Source of the DNA: Actinomycetes bacterium | Lineage (GTDB): Bacteria; Actinomycetota; Acidimicrobiia; Acidimicrobiales; RAAP-2 | Length of the DNA stretch: 64,000 bases | Assembly: GCA_021778895.1 (NCBI GenBank) | Contig: JAJYBR010000001.1 | Location: 124,001-188,000 of the forward strand | Direction of reading: 5' to 3' | Shown: positions 50,833-58,913 of the stretch, piece by piece | How the letters are laid out: each line of letters starts with the position of its first letter | Position numbering within the stretch: the stretch's first letter is position 1 | The notes under the pieces: generated by a model | Database searches by the model: none | Told to the model about the DNA's origin: nothing | Seen by the model: the letters and a program-made list of their open reading frames with translations, nothing else | Made by a program: the position numbers and the translations under genes

Positions 50833-52103
50833 TCGCTGCCGCCTGGTCCTCGAGCGACGGGGTCCTGCTGGCCGTCGTGGCGGTGCTCCTGGTGGTCTCG
50901 GGATTCCTCGCCGCCGCCGAGACGTCGCTCGTGCGCGTGAGCAAGTCGCGCGCCCGCGTCCTGAGCGAGGAGGGTCGCCGGGGCGCCCGGGCGCTGGCCA
51001 GCCTGGTGACGTCGCCCGAGCGGTTCTTGAACCCGGTGCTCCTGCTCGTCCTGGTGTGCCAGCTGACCTCGGCCACCCTGGTGGGTGTCGTGGCCGGGCA
51101 CCTCTTCGGACCGGCCGGCGTCATCGTGGCGACGGTGAGCGAGATCGTCGTGATCTTCGTGCTCTTCGAGGCCATCCCCAAGAACTTCGCCGTGGCCCAT
51201 CCGGACAAGGCCGCCCTGGTCAGCGCGCCGCTGGTCGCCGGGCTCCTGCGCGTGGCCCCGGTGCGCTGGCTGGCCACCGGGCTCCAGGGGCTGGCCGGTG
51301 GCGTGCTGCGCCTGCTCGGTGCGCCACCGGGCCCGGCCCGGGTGACCGAGTCCGAGGTCCTGGCCCTGGCCGACGTCGCCCACGAGGACGCGGCCATCGC
51401 CTCGGACGAGCGCGCGTTCATCCACTCGGTCATCGAGTTCGGTGACACCATCGTGCGCGAGGTCATGGTGCCCCGTCCGGACTTCGTCGACGTCGAGGCC
51501 ACCGCGACCGTGGCGGCCGCTCTCGAGGTCGCCGTCGAGTCGGGTCGCTCGCGCCTGCCGGTGCTGGGTGCGGGCGTCGACGACGTGGTCGGGATCGTCC
51601 ACCTGCGCCAGCTGGCCGCCCTCGTCGTCGCGGGCCGCGGCGCTGAGCCCGTGGGTGCGCACGCCAGCGAGGTCCACTTCGTGCCCGAGACCCAGCGCGT
51701 GGCCACCTTGCTCACCGAGATGCGCCGCACGCGCGGCCACTTGGTGATCGTCGTCGACGAGTACGGGGGAACGGCCGGACTGGTCACGTTGGAGGACGTC
51801 CTCGAGGAGCTCGTCGGGGAGATCACCGACGAGTCCGATCCCCACCAGCAGGTCGTGGCCCGCGCCACGGGTGACGGCCTCACGCTGAGCGGTCGCCTCA
51901 ACATCGATGACGCGAACGTCGACTACGACCTCGACCTGCCCAAGGACGGCTGGGACACGGTGGGCGGCCTGGTCCTGGACCTCGCCGGTGGGGTGCCCGA
52001 AGTCGGCGAGGAGTTCGTGGTCCCGGGCTATCGCCTAACGGTGCTGCGCATCGACGGCCGCCGCGTCGAGGACGTGCTGGTCGAGCCCAACGAGGCGTCG
52101 TGA
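50829..52103 (+). CDS. CNNM/CorC family membrane protein with CBS pair
   Basis: A 424-residue protein: N-terminal CNNM domain with three to four helices (LLAVVAVLLVVSGFLAAAETSLVRVSKSRA; VSEIVVIFVLFEAIPKNFAV), then two CBS motifs (DTIVREVMVPRPDFVDVEATATV; FVPETQRVATLLTEMRRTRGHLVIVVDEYGGTAGLVTLEDVLEELVGEI) and a C-terminal CorC/HlyC domain. Linked to magnesium/cobalt efflux or homeostasis. Its position between ybeY and era is conserved across bacteria. Coupled by GTGA on both sides. Confidence 0.95.
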   Translation: MIAAAWSSSDGVLLAVVAVLLVVSGFLAAAETSLVRVSKSRARVLSEEGRRGARALASLVTSPERFLNPVLLLVLVCQLTSATLVGVVAGHLFGPAGVIVATVSEIVVIFVLFEAIPKNFAVAHPDKAALVSAPLVAGLLRVAPVRWLATGLQGLAGGVLRLLGAPPGPARVTESEVLALADVAHEDAAIASDERAFIHSVIEFGDTIVREVMVPRPDFVDVEATATVAAALEVAVESGRSRLPVLGAGVDDVVGIVHLRQLAALVVAGRGAEPVGAHASEVHFVPETQRVATLLTEMRRTRGHLVIVVDEYGGTAGLVTLEDVLEELVGEITDESDPHQQVVARATGDGLTLSGRLNIDDANVDYDLDLPKDGWDTVGGLVLDLAGGVPEVGEEFVVPGYRLTVLRIDGRRVEDVLVEPNEAS

Positions 52104-53005
52104 CTCGCGCGGGCCTGGTCGCCGTGCTCGGGCGGCCCAACGTGGGCAAGTCCACGCTGGTCAACGCTCTCACGCGGGCCAAGGTGTCGATCACCGCGGC
52201 CTCGCCCAACACCACGCGCCGCGCCGTGCGCGGCGTCTTGACCGAGGGCGGCGTCCAGCTGGTCTTCGTGGACACGCCCGGGCTGCACCGGGCCCAGACC
52301 AGCCTGGGCCACCGCCTCAACGAGGCGGCCCGTCACGCGGCGAGCGACGTCGACGCCGTGGTCGCGGTGATCGAGGCGCCCCAAGTCCTCGGTCCCGGCG
52401 ACCGCGCGACGCTGGCGCTGCTGGTGCGGGCGGCCGACGCGTCGGCGGATCTGGTCCCGGTCGTGGTGGTCAACAAGACCGATCGCGTCGGGCGCGCGAC
52501 GGTCGCCGAGCAGCTCCTCACCGCCACGCGCGTCGTCGAGGAGCTGGCCGCCACGGCCGGTGTGCCGGCCGTGGCCGAGCGGGTCGAGTACTTCGCGACC
52601 TCGGGGCGCACCCGTGCGGGAGTCGACGCCCTGCGGGCCCACCTGCGTGCGGCGATGCCCGAGTCGCCCTACCTGTTCGACGCCGAGGAGGTGTCCGACG
52701 TCGAGCCGTCCGAGTGGGTCGCCGAGCTGGTGCGCGAGCAGGTCGTGCGGCGCACGCGCGAAGAGCTGCCCCACGCGGTGCACTGTCGCGTCACCGAGCT
52801 CACGGAGCGTCGGGCGCGCGTCGAGATCGTCGTCGAGCGCCCGAGCCAGCGGGCCATCGTGATTGGGAAGGGTGGCCAGTCCCTGCGGGCGATCGGGACG
52901 GCGGCGCGCCAGCAGCTCCCCGACGGGATGTACCTCGAGCTGCGCGTGGTGGTCGAGCCCGACTGGCAGCGCCGCGACGACGCGCTCGACCGCTTCGGGT
53001 ACTGA
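52100..53005 (+). CDS. era: GTPase Era
   Basis: A 301-residue Era: G1 GRPNVGKST (11-19), G3 DTPGLHRAQ, G4 NKTD, and the C-terminal KH domain with VIGKGGQSLRAIGTAARQQL. It binds the 16S rRNA 3' end and checks 30S assembly. The last 206 bp overlap the end of the TSUP gene on the other strand. Final residues RFGY are the usual end of the family. Confidence 0.97.
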   Translation: MTRAGLVAVLGRPNVGKSTLVNALTRAKVSITAASPNTTRRAVRGVLTEGGVQLVFVDTPGLHRAQTSLGHRLNEAARHAASDVDAVVAVIEAPQVLGPGDRATLALLVRAADASADLVPVVVVNKTDRVGRATVAEQLLTATRVVEELAATAGVPAVAERVEYFATSGRTRAGVDALRAHLRAAMPESPYLFDAEEVSDVEPSEWVAELVREQVVRRTREELPHAVHCRVTELTERRARVEIVVERPSQRAIVIGKGGQSLRAIGTAARQQLPDGMYLELRVVVEPDWQRRDDALDRFGY

Positions 53006-53804
53006 GCGCGACCGCCGCACCCGTCGCGGCGGCGGCGGCGGCCACGCCCGCGGGAGCGGGCGCACCGACCAGCACGACGCCCGCCCCGATGGTCGGGGCG
53101 ACGATCAGGGTGCGGGCGATCTGCTCGAGGCGGCCACTGGCCAGCCAAGCGCCGACCAGGGCCGCCGGCACGGCTCCGACGAGGAGACTGAGCAGTAGCG
53201 TTCCCGAGACGGCCGGCCCCCCGAGCGCCCCGGCCGCCGCGGCCAGGGCCAGCGGGACCGACTGGGCCAGGTCGGTGCCGATGAGCCGGCGTCCGGCCAG
53301 GTCGGGATGGGTCAGGGCGAGAACCGAGATCATCAGCGCTCCCGCGCCCACCGACGTCATGCCCACCGCCACGCCCCCGCCGAGACCGATCGCCACGCTC
53401 AGCCAGGGGGGCGGGGAGCTGCGGCGCAGGGCCGCCACGGTACCCGAGGCGCGCACCAGGAGGGCGGCGCCCCCGAGCAGGAGGACGACGCCGATTAGTT
53501 GGGTCAGCAGCGGCCCGGAGATCGCGGCGGTCGAGCCGAGCAGGCTGCCGAGCAGGGCGCCGGGCACGGCGCCCAGGGCGACGCGTCGGGCCAGGGGCCA
53601 GTCGACCGCGCCGCGGTGCCCGTAGGAGACGACCGCCAGGGGCCGCAGGACGGCGGAGGCGACCAAGTCCGTTGCGACCGCGGTGACCGGCGCCACATGG
53701 AACCAGGCGATGAGGATGGGGGTGAGCAGCGCGCCGCTTCCGGTCCCGGTCATCCCGACCAGCAGGCCGACGGCGGCGGCGGCCAGCACCAGCGACAACG
53801 ACAT
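52800..53804 (-). CDS. Sulfite exporter TauE/SafE (TSUP) family permease with unusual C-terminal extension over era
   Basis: A 334-codon frame. The first 260 residues are a complete TSUP permease: LVLAAAAVGLLVGMTGTGSGALLTPILIAWFHV and the repeated half GLGGGVAVGMTSVGAGALMISVLAL, about eight helices. Family members move sulfite, sulfonates or other small anions. No stop codon follows the last helix; the frame continues some 70 Arg/Pro/Ala-rich codons across the era 3' end. The tail composition looks like antisense translation, so the functional protein probably ends near residue 265 but is made with this tail, or a small sequence error hides a stop. ATG with TAGGAG 5 nt upstream. Confidence 0.8.
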   Translation of the reverse strand: MSLSLVLAAAAVGLLVGMTGTGSGALLTPILIAWFHVAPVTAVATDLVASAVLRPLAVVSYGHRGAVDWPLARRVALGAVPGALLGSLLGSTAAISGPLLTQLIGVVLLLGGAALLVRASGTVAALRRSSPPPWLSVAIGLGGGVAVGMTSVGAGALMISVLALTHPDLAGRRLIGTDLAQSVPLALAAAAGALGGPAVSGTLLLSLLVGAVPAALVGAWLASGRLEQIARTLIVAPTIGAGVVLVGAPAPAGVAAAAAATGAAVALSTRSGRARRRGAASRARPPRAARGTSRRGAAGAPPSRSPAGTGHPSQSRWPAGSGARRRSRRAPDAP

Positions 53805-53818
53805 GGGGCTCCTAATGA

Positions 53819-53845
53819 ACTAGTAAACAACTAGAAATACTAGTT
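53819..53845. promoter_or_regulatory. AT-rich ACTAGT operator-like element between dinG and the TSUP gene
   Basis: In the 40-bp gap ACTAG occurs at 53819, 53830 and 53839; AACTAG-N5-CTAGTT (53829-53845) is a perfect dyad and the two outer ACTAGT are self-complementary. Such a run of A/T is rare in this genome. It precedes the TSUP start by 15 bp, where a repressor would act. Confidence 0.6.
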
Positions 53846-55812
53846 TACTCGTCCGGGTCGCTGTCGAGAGTCGTGAGGAACGAGACGACCTGGTCACGGT
53901 CGCGGGTCCGCCGCATGGGCGGCAGGCGGCGGAAGAAGTGGGTGCGGTAGGGCGCGTCGGCCAGGCGGGTGTCGAGCACAGCCACGACGCCGCGGTCGGT
54001 GGTCGAGCGGATGAGGCGACCGACGCCCTGGGCCAGCAGCATCGTGGCGCGGGGCAGGTCGACCTCCACGAAGGGGTGCTGGGCGCGCTGGCGGCGCGCA
54101 GCGACCAGCGGATCGGTCGGGACGCCGAAGGGCAGGCGGTCGATGGTGACCAGGTGCAAGGAGCGGCCGGGCACGTCCACGCCCTGCCAGAAGCTGGTCA
54201 CGGCGAAGAGGCTGGTCGCGGGCTCGTCGCGGAACCGGCGGATCAGGCGGTCACGGCTGAGCCGCCCCTGGACGAGGACTGGCGTCTCGATGCGCTCGGC
54301 CACGGCCGCCGCCACCCGGGCCATCACCGCGCGGTTGGTGAACAGCGCCAGGGTGCGGCCGCCCGCGGCGGTGATGAGGGTGACCAGCTCGTCGATGATC
54401 GCCTCCTCCGCGCGCGGATGGGTGCGCGCGGGCAGGTCGGGGGGGACGTAGAGCAGAGCGTTGTGCCGGTAGTCGAAGGGGCTGGCGATGCGCACGACGT
54501 CGCAGCCGGGCAGCCCGACGGCCCGGGGCAGCCCGTCGGGGATCGTGGCGCTGACGAGCACCCCGGTGACGCCGGGCCACAGGGTGTCGGCCAGCAGGGG
54601 TCCCGGGTCCACGACGGCCAGGTCGACGGTGATGTCGCGCTCGCGCTCGGTGAGATAGGCGACGTCGCCGTCGCCGGGCGCCACCAGGCGGCGCATGTCG
54701 ACCAGCAGCTGGGCGAGGGGGCCGGCGGCGCGCCGGAATCGCGCGTTGGCGCGCTCGCCGGCCTGCGGGCTCTCGCGCAGGGCGCCGGCGAGCAGGGTCG
54801 CCGCCTCGCGGGCGGCGGCCAGCAGCTGGGTCAGGCCCTCGTCGAGGTCGTTGCGCCGCGCGACGGTAAGGCGCGTGCGCAAGGCGTCCTGGAGCCGCTC
54901 GGCAACCCCGGCCACCGCATCGACCGCCTCCACCGCGCCGAGCACCGCGCGCGCCGCCGCGGCGACCGCGCGCAGGCGGCCCGGGCTGACCGAGGCGCCG
55001 AGCAGCTCGGCGGCGATCTCGGGGAACTCGTGCGCCTCGTCGATGATGACCAGGTCGTGATCAGGCAGGATGCCCGCGCCCACGGCCAGGTGCGCGAGGT
55101 ACAGGTGGGCGTTCACGATGACCAGGTCGGCTGCGCCGGCCCGGTCGCGGGCCAGCTCGGCGTAGCAGGTCGAGCCCTCGGGGCACGTCGTGCGCCCGAG
55201 GCACTCGGCCGGTGTGACGGTGATGGCGCGGCGCACCCGCCCGTCGAGCTCGAAGGCCAGCTCGTCGAGATCGCCGGTGGGCGACGAGCGCAGCCACGTC
55301 TGGATGCGGCGCACCTGCGCCGACGCGCTGCGCGGCAGGTCCTCACCCGCGTCCAGGGGGAGCTGGTCAGCGACGTCGGCCCGTAGTCGCACGCGACACA
55401 CGTAGTTGGCGCGACCCTTGAGGACGGCCGTCGTCCACGCCGGCGCCGTCGCCGCGACGAGCGGGGCGTCGCGGTCGGCGAGCTGGTCCTGGAGGTTCTT
55501 GGTCGCCGTCACCACGACCGCGCGGCGTCCCGCGTCGGCCGCCGCGGCGAGGTAGGCGAGCGACTTGCCGACGCCCGTGCCGGCCTCGATGACCGCCGAG
55601 CGCTGCGCGGCGATCGCCGCCGCGACGACCTCGACGAGGGCGTCCTGCTCGGGCCGGTCCTCCCGATGCGGCAGGTGCGCGCGGGCCGCGTCGAGGCGCC
55701 GGCGAGCCGCCGCGACGGCCCGGGCGACCGCGGGACCAGCGGGCCGGGGCGCGGTGTCGGGCGCGTCGAGCGGCTCGGCGACATCGTCGTCGTCCGGGTC
55801 GAAGGTGCGCAC
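53845..55812 (-). CDS. dinG: DinG/XPD-family ATP-dependent DNA helicase
   Basis: A 655-residue superfamily 2 helicase: Walker A AGTGVGKS (77-84), four cysteines (139, 204, 210, 216; CLGRTTCPEGSTC) that should hold the Fe-S cluster, DEAH at 258-261, SATIPDGLPRAVG, FTNRAVM and FAVTSFWQGVDVPGRSL with QGVGRLIRSTTDRGVV (motif VI). The family unwinds DNA 5'-3', removing R-loops and damage. GTG start follows a TAAGGT box by 6 nt. Divergent from uppS. Confidence 0.95.
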   Translation of the reverse strand: MRTFDPDDDDVAEPLDAPDTAPRPAGPAVARAVAAARRRLDAARAHLPHREDRPEQDALVEVVAAAIAAQRSAVIEAGTGVGKSLAYLAAAADAGRRAVVVTATKNLQDQLADRDAPLVAATAPAWTTAVLKGRANYVCRVRLRADVADQLPLDAGEDLPRSASAQVRRIQTWLRSSPTGDLDELAFELDGRVRRAITVTPAECLGRTTCPEGSTCYAELARDRAGAADLVIVNAHLYLAHLAVGAGILPDHDLVIIDEAHEFPEIAAELLGASVSPGRLRAVAAAARAVLGAVEAVDAVAGVAERLQDALRTRLTVARRNDLDEGLTQLLAAAREAATLLAGALRESPQAGERANARFRRAAGPLAQLLVDMRRLVAPGDGDVAYLTERERDITVDLAVVDPGPLLADTLWPGVTGVLVSATIPDGLPRAVGLPGCDVVRIASPFDYRHNALLYVPPDLPARTHPRAEEAIIDELVTLITAAGGRTLALFTNRAVMARVAAAVAERIETPVLVQGRLSRDRLIRRFRDEPATSLFAVTSFWQGVDVPGRSLHLVTIDRLPFGVPTDPLVAARRQRAQHPFVEVDLPRATMLLAQGVGRLIRSTTDRGVVAVLDTRLADAPYRTHFFRRLPPMRRTRDRDQVVSFLTTLDSDPDE

Positions 55813-55818
55813 GGGGAG

Positions 55819-55824
55819 ACCTTA
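55819..55824 (-). promoter_or_regulatory. -10 box TAAGGT of dinG
   Basis: Minus-strand TAAGGT with 6 nt to the GTG at 55812; shares a 54-bp divergent gap with the uppS promoter. Confidence 0.6.
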
Positions 55825-55854
55825 CGTGGCCCCAATAGATCGGGGGCTGCGAAC

Positions 55855-55860
55855 TAGGTT
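55855..55860 (+). promoter_or_regulatory. -10 box TAGGTT of uppS
   Basis: TAGGTT with 6 nt to the GTG at 55867. Confidence 0.6.
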
Positions 55861-55866
55861 GGACCC

Positions 55867-56607
55867 GTGCCGGACCCGCGTCCCCTCCCGATTCCGGAGT
55901 GGCTCGACCCCTCGCGCGTGCCCGTCCACGTTGCCGTCGTCATGGACGGGAACGGGCGCTGGGCCAAGCGCCAGGGCCTGCCGCGCACCGACGGCCACGC
56001 CGCGGGCGAGGCGGCCCTGATGGACACGACCTACGGGGCCCTGTCGCTGGGGGTGCAGGCCCTGACGGTCTACGCGTTCTCCACGGAGAACTGGCGCCGG
56101 CCCGCCGACGAGGTGCGCTACCTCATGAACTTCAATCGGGGCCTCCTGGAGCGGCGCTCGCACGAGCTCGACGACGAGGGGGTGCGCATCGTCTTCTCGG
56201 GCCGGCGCGACTGGCGAGTGCCGCGCCAGGTGCTGCGGCGCATGGACGAGTCGCGGGACCTGACCGCGCGCAACCGGCGCATGACGCTCAACATCGCCTT
56301 CAACTACGGGGGGCGCGCCGAGATCGTCGACGCCGTGTCGCGCCTCGTGGCCGACGGGGTGAGCGCGTCGGGGGTGAGCGAGAAGGTCATCCGCCAGCGG
56401 CTCTACCACCCCGAGCTGCCCGACCCCGACCTGGTCGTGCGCACGTCGGGCGAGCACCGCATCTCGAACTTCCTGTTGTGGGAGTTGGCCTACGCCGAGC
56501 TGGTGTTCACCGACGTGCTGTGGCCCGACTTCCGGCGCGAGGACCTCTTCGCCGCGATCGGCGAGTTCCAGCAGCGCGAGCGCCGCTTCGGGGGCCTGGA
56601 CCGATGA
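55867..56607 (+). CDS. uppS: Isoprenyl transferase (undecaprenyl/decaprenyl diphosphate synthase type)
   Basis: A 246-residue cis-prenyltransferase: VMDGNGRWAKRQGL (catalytic Asp27), TVYAFSTENWRRP, FNYGGRAEIVDAV, DLVVRTSGEHRISNFLLWELAYAELVF and the C-terminal WPDFRRED. It makes the polyprenyl diphosphate carrier for peptidoglycan and wall polymers, the substrate of the multispan glycosyltransferases in this window. First gene of a coupled series uppS - small membrane protein - recO. Confidence 0.97.
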   Translation: MPDPRPLPIPEWLDPSRVPVHVAVVMDGNGRWAKRQGLPRTDGHAAGEAALMDTTYGALSLGVQALTVYAFSTENWRRPADEVRYLMNFNRGLLERRSHELDDEGVRIVFSGRRDWRVPRQVLRRMDESRDLTARNRRMTLNIAFNYGGRAEIVDAVSRLVADGVSASGVSEKVIRQRLYHPELPDPDLVVRTSGEHRISNFLLWELAYAELVFTDVLWPDFRREDLFAAIGEFQQRERRFGGLDR

Positions 56608-56816
56608 GGCTGGGGCGCCTGGTCGCCGGACTGGGTGCCCTGGTGTACCTGGGCCTGTGGGTCGTGGCGCTGGCCCGCGAGCCGGGCCTGGTGGAGCCGC
56701 TGCTCATCCCGCTGGTGCTCGTCGGGCTGATCTGGGCCGGGCTGGCCCTCGAGCGCGTCATCGGCGTGCCGCCGCGACGGCCCAAGTTCCCCCCGCGGCC
56801 CAAGGACGACCCGTGA
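56604..56816 (+). CDS. Small two-helix membrane protein, function unknown
   Basis: A 70-residue protein: two hydrophobic helices (LVAGLGALVYLGLWVVALA and PLLIPLVLVGLIWAGLALERVI) and a Pro/Lys-rich end PPRRPKFPPRPKDDP. ATG overlaps the uppS stop (ATGA), and GTGA follows into recO, so it is very likely translated. Position after uppS suggests a link to the lipid carrier or simply a packed small ORF. I know no family name. Confidence 0.7.
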   Translation: MRLGRLVAGLGALVYLGLWVVALAREPGLVEPLLIPLVLVGLIWAGLALERVIGVPPRRPKFPPRPKDDP

Positions 56817-57544
56817 GGGAGCTCGCCGACGACGCCGTCGTCCTGCGGACGTGGTCCGAAGGCGAAGCGGACCGCACGGCGACGCTGTACACGCGCCGGG
56901 CGGGACGCATCCGGGTCATCGCCCGGGGCGCGCGCAAGACCACCAACCGGCTGGGCGCCGCGCTCGAGCCGCTGGCCGTGGTGCGCGTCGACCTGATCCA
57001 GGGGCGGGGCGAGCGCTTCATCGTTCGCCACGTCGACAGCCAGCGCCACCTGACGACGCTGCGCGCCAACTACGAGCGCATCACGGCTGGCTACAGCGTG
57101 GTCGAGGCCATCGACGCGACACCGGCCGACCACCTGGCCGACGAGGCGCGCTACGAGCTGCTGGTGCGGGTGCTCGAGGCCCTGGACGATCCTGCTCTGC
57201 GTCCGGACCTGGTCCCGGCGGCCTTCTTCCTCCGGCTCCTCGCCCTCGACGGGGCCGCGCCGGTGCTCGACAGCTGCGTCAGCTGCGGGCGGCGCGAGCC
57301 GCTGGTGGCCTTCGACGCGGCCACCGGGGGCGCGCTGTGCGCGCAGTGCCGCCGCGGCCGCGCCGTCTCGGCGGCCGCGCTCGCCCTCCTGCGCCGGATC
57401 GCGGGCGGCGAGCTCGGCGTCGTGCTGCGCGAGGTGGGCCCACCCGGCACCGACGAGGTGCGCGCTCTGATGGGCGCCGCCATCGAGGAGCACCTCGGCC
57501 GCCGCATGCGCACGCTCGCGGCGTCGCCCGAAGCGTCCCGCTAG
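56813..57544 (+). CDS. recO: DNA repair protein RecO
   Basis: A 243-residue RecO: N-terminal OB fold (DAVVLRTWSEGEADRTATLYTRRAGRIRVIARGARK), central helices and a zinc finger with Cys155, Cys158, Cys176 and Cys179. It loads RecA on SSB-coated DNA in the RecFOR pathway. GTGA overlap with the small membrane protein gene. Ends 19 bp before the photolyase start. Confidence 0.94.
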   Translation: MRELADDAVVLRTWSEGEADRTATLYTRRAGRIRVIARGARKTTNRLGAALEPLAVVRVDLIQGRGERFIVRHVDSQRHLTTLRANYERITAGYSVVEAIDATPADHLADEARYELLVRVLEALDDPALRPDLVPAAFFLRLLALDGAAPVLDSCVSCGRREPLVAFDAATGGALCAQCRRGRAVSAAALALLRRIAGGELGVVLREVGPPGTDEVRALMGAAIEEHLGRRMRTLAASPEASR

Positions 57545-57563
57545 GGTGCGCGCGGGAGGTGTG

Positions 57564-58913
57564 GTGCGCTCGATCGTCTGGTTCCGGCGCGACCTGCGCC
57601 GGGACGACCACCCGGCGCTCGCCGCCGCGGCGGCGCGCGGTCCGGTGCTCGGACTCTTCGTGGTCGATCCGGTCCTGGCGGCGCCCGTCGGCCCGACGCG
57701 GGGCCGGTACCTGAGCGAGGCGCTGGCGGCCCTCGATGCCTCGAGCGGCCACCACCTGGTCATCCGTGTGGGCGATCCGGCCGAGGTCCTGATCGCCGTG
57801 GCGCGCGAGACCGGAGCCGACGCCGTCTACGCCACCGCGGAGACCACGCCGCGCGGGCGGGCCCGTGACGCGGCGGTCGCCGACGCCCTGGCGCGCGCCG
57901 CCATCGCGTGGCGTCCGCACTCGACGCCCTACGTCGTCGAGCCGGGCACGCTGCGCCAGCGCGATGGCCGGCCCTACCGGGTCTTCGGTGCCTACGCGCG
58001 CGCGTGGGCCGAGCGGGCGGCCAGCGTCCCCGGTCCCGTCCCGACGCCCCCGGTGACCTGGGTTCGGGCGCCCGGGGAGGTGCCGGCGGTCGTGGGTGAC
58101 GTGGTCGGCACGCGACGTCCGGCCCACTTCGGGGGCCTGCCCGACGCGCCGGCGCCCGCGCGTCCGCCCGCGGGAGAGGACGCCGCTCGAGAAGCCCTGC
58201 TCGCCTTCGCGGGTCGCGCCGAGGGCTACGGCGCGGTGCGCGACGACCTGGGACGTGACGCCACGAGTCGGCTCAGCCCCCACCTGCACGTGGGCGCGCT
58301 GCACCCGCGCACGGTGCTCGCGGCGCTCGACGCGGCCGGGCAGGTGGCCCCGGAGTTCCGCCGCCAGCTGGTGTGGCGGGAGTTCTACGCCGACGTCCTG
58401 TGGCACGAGCCGCGCTCGGCCTGGCACGACCTGCGCGGGGCCGGGGCGCCTCCGCCCGACCGGGACGGCGCGGCCCTCGCGCGCTTCTCGCGCTGGGCCC
58501 GCGGGGACACCGGACTGCCACTGGTCGACGCCGGGATGCGCCAGCTGCTCGCCGAAGGGTGGATGCCCAACCGCGCGCGGCTGGTGTGCGCCTCGTTCCT
58601 GGTCAAGCACCTGCACGTCGACTGGCGCTGGGGAGCCTCCTGGTTCCTGTGGCGGCTGGTCGACGGGGACGTGGCCTCCAACCAGCACGGCTGGCAGTGG
58701 GTGGCCGGCACGGGCACCGATGCCGCGCCGTACCACCGCATCTTCAACCCCGTGCGCCAGGCCGAGCGCTTCGACCCCGATGGCGCCTACACGCGCCGCC
58801 ACCTGCCCGAGCGCTACCGCCCCGGGGGCGTCGTCCCGGCCCCCATGGTGGACCTGGCGGCCGAGCGCCGCGAGGCCCTGGCGCGCGCGGCGATGGCCCG
58901 GGGGGCGCGATGA
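57564..58913 (+). CDS. phr: Deoxyribodipyrimidine photolyase (cryptochrome/photolyase family)
   Basis: About 449 residues: N-terminal antenna domain starting RSIVWFRRDLRRDDHPAL, and the FAD-binding domain with TSRLSPHLHVGALHPRTV, WREFYADVLWHEP, GDTGLPLVDAGMRQLLAEGWMPNRARLVCASFLVKHLHVDWRWGASWF and DGDVASNQHGWQWVAGTGTDAAPYHRIFNP, the complete class I CPD photolyase set. It repairs UV dimers using light. GTG at 57564 is preferred because family members begin just there and GGGAGG lies upstream; GTGs at 57546 and 57561 are alternatives. ATGA overlap with hemW. Confidence 0.92.
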   Translation: MRSIVWFRRDLRRDDHPALAAAAARGPVLGLFVVDPVLAAPVGPTRGRYLSEALAALDASSGHHLVIRVGDPAEVLIAVARETGADAVYATAETTPRGRARDAAVADALARAAIAWRPHSTPYVVEPGTLRQRDGRPYRVFGAYARAWAERAASVPGPVPTPPVTWVRAPGEVPAVVGDVVGTRRPAHFGGLPDAPAPARPPAGEDAAREALLAFAGRAEGYGAVRDDLGRDATSRLSPHLHVGALHPRTVLAALDAAGQVAPEFRRQLVWREFYADVLWHEPRSAWHDLRGAGAPPPDRDGAALARFSRWARGDTGLPLVDAGMRQLLAEGWMPNRARLVCASFLVKHLHVDWRWGASWFLWRLVDGDVASNQHGWQWVAGTGTDAAPYHRIFNPVRQAERFDPDGAYTRRHLPERYRPGGVVPAPMVDLAAERREALARAAMARGAR

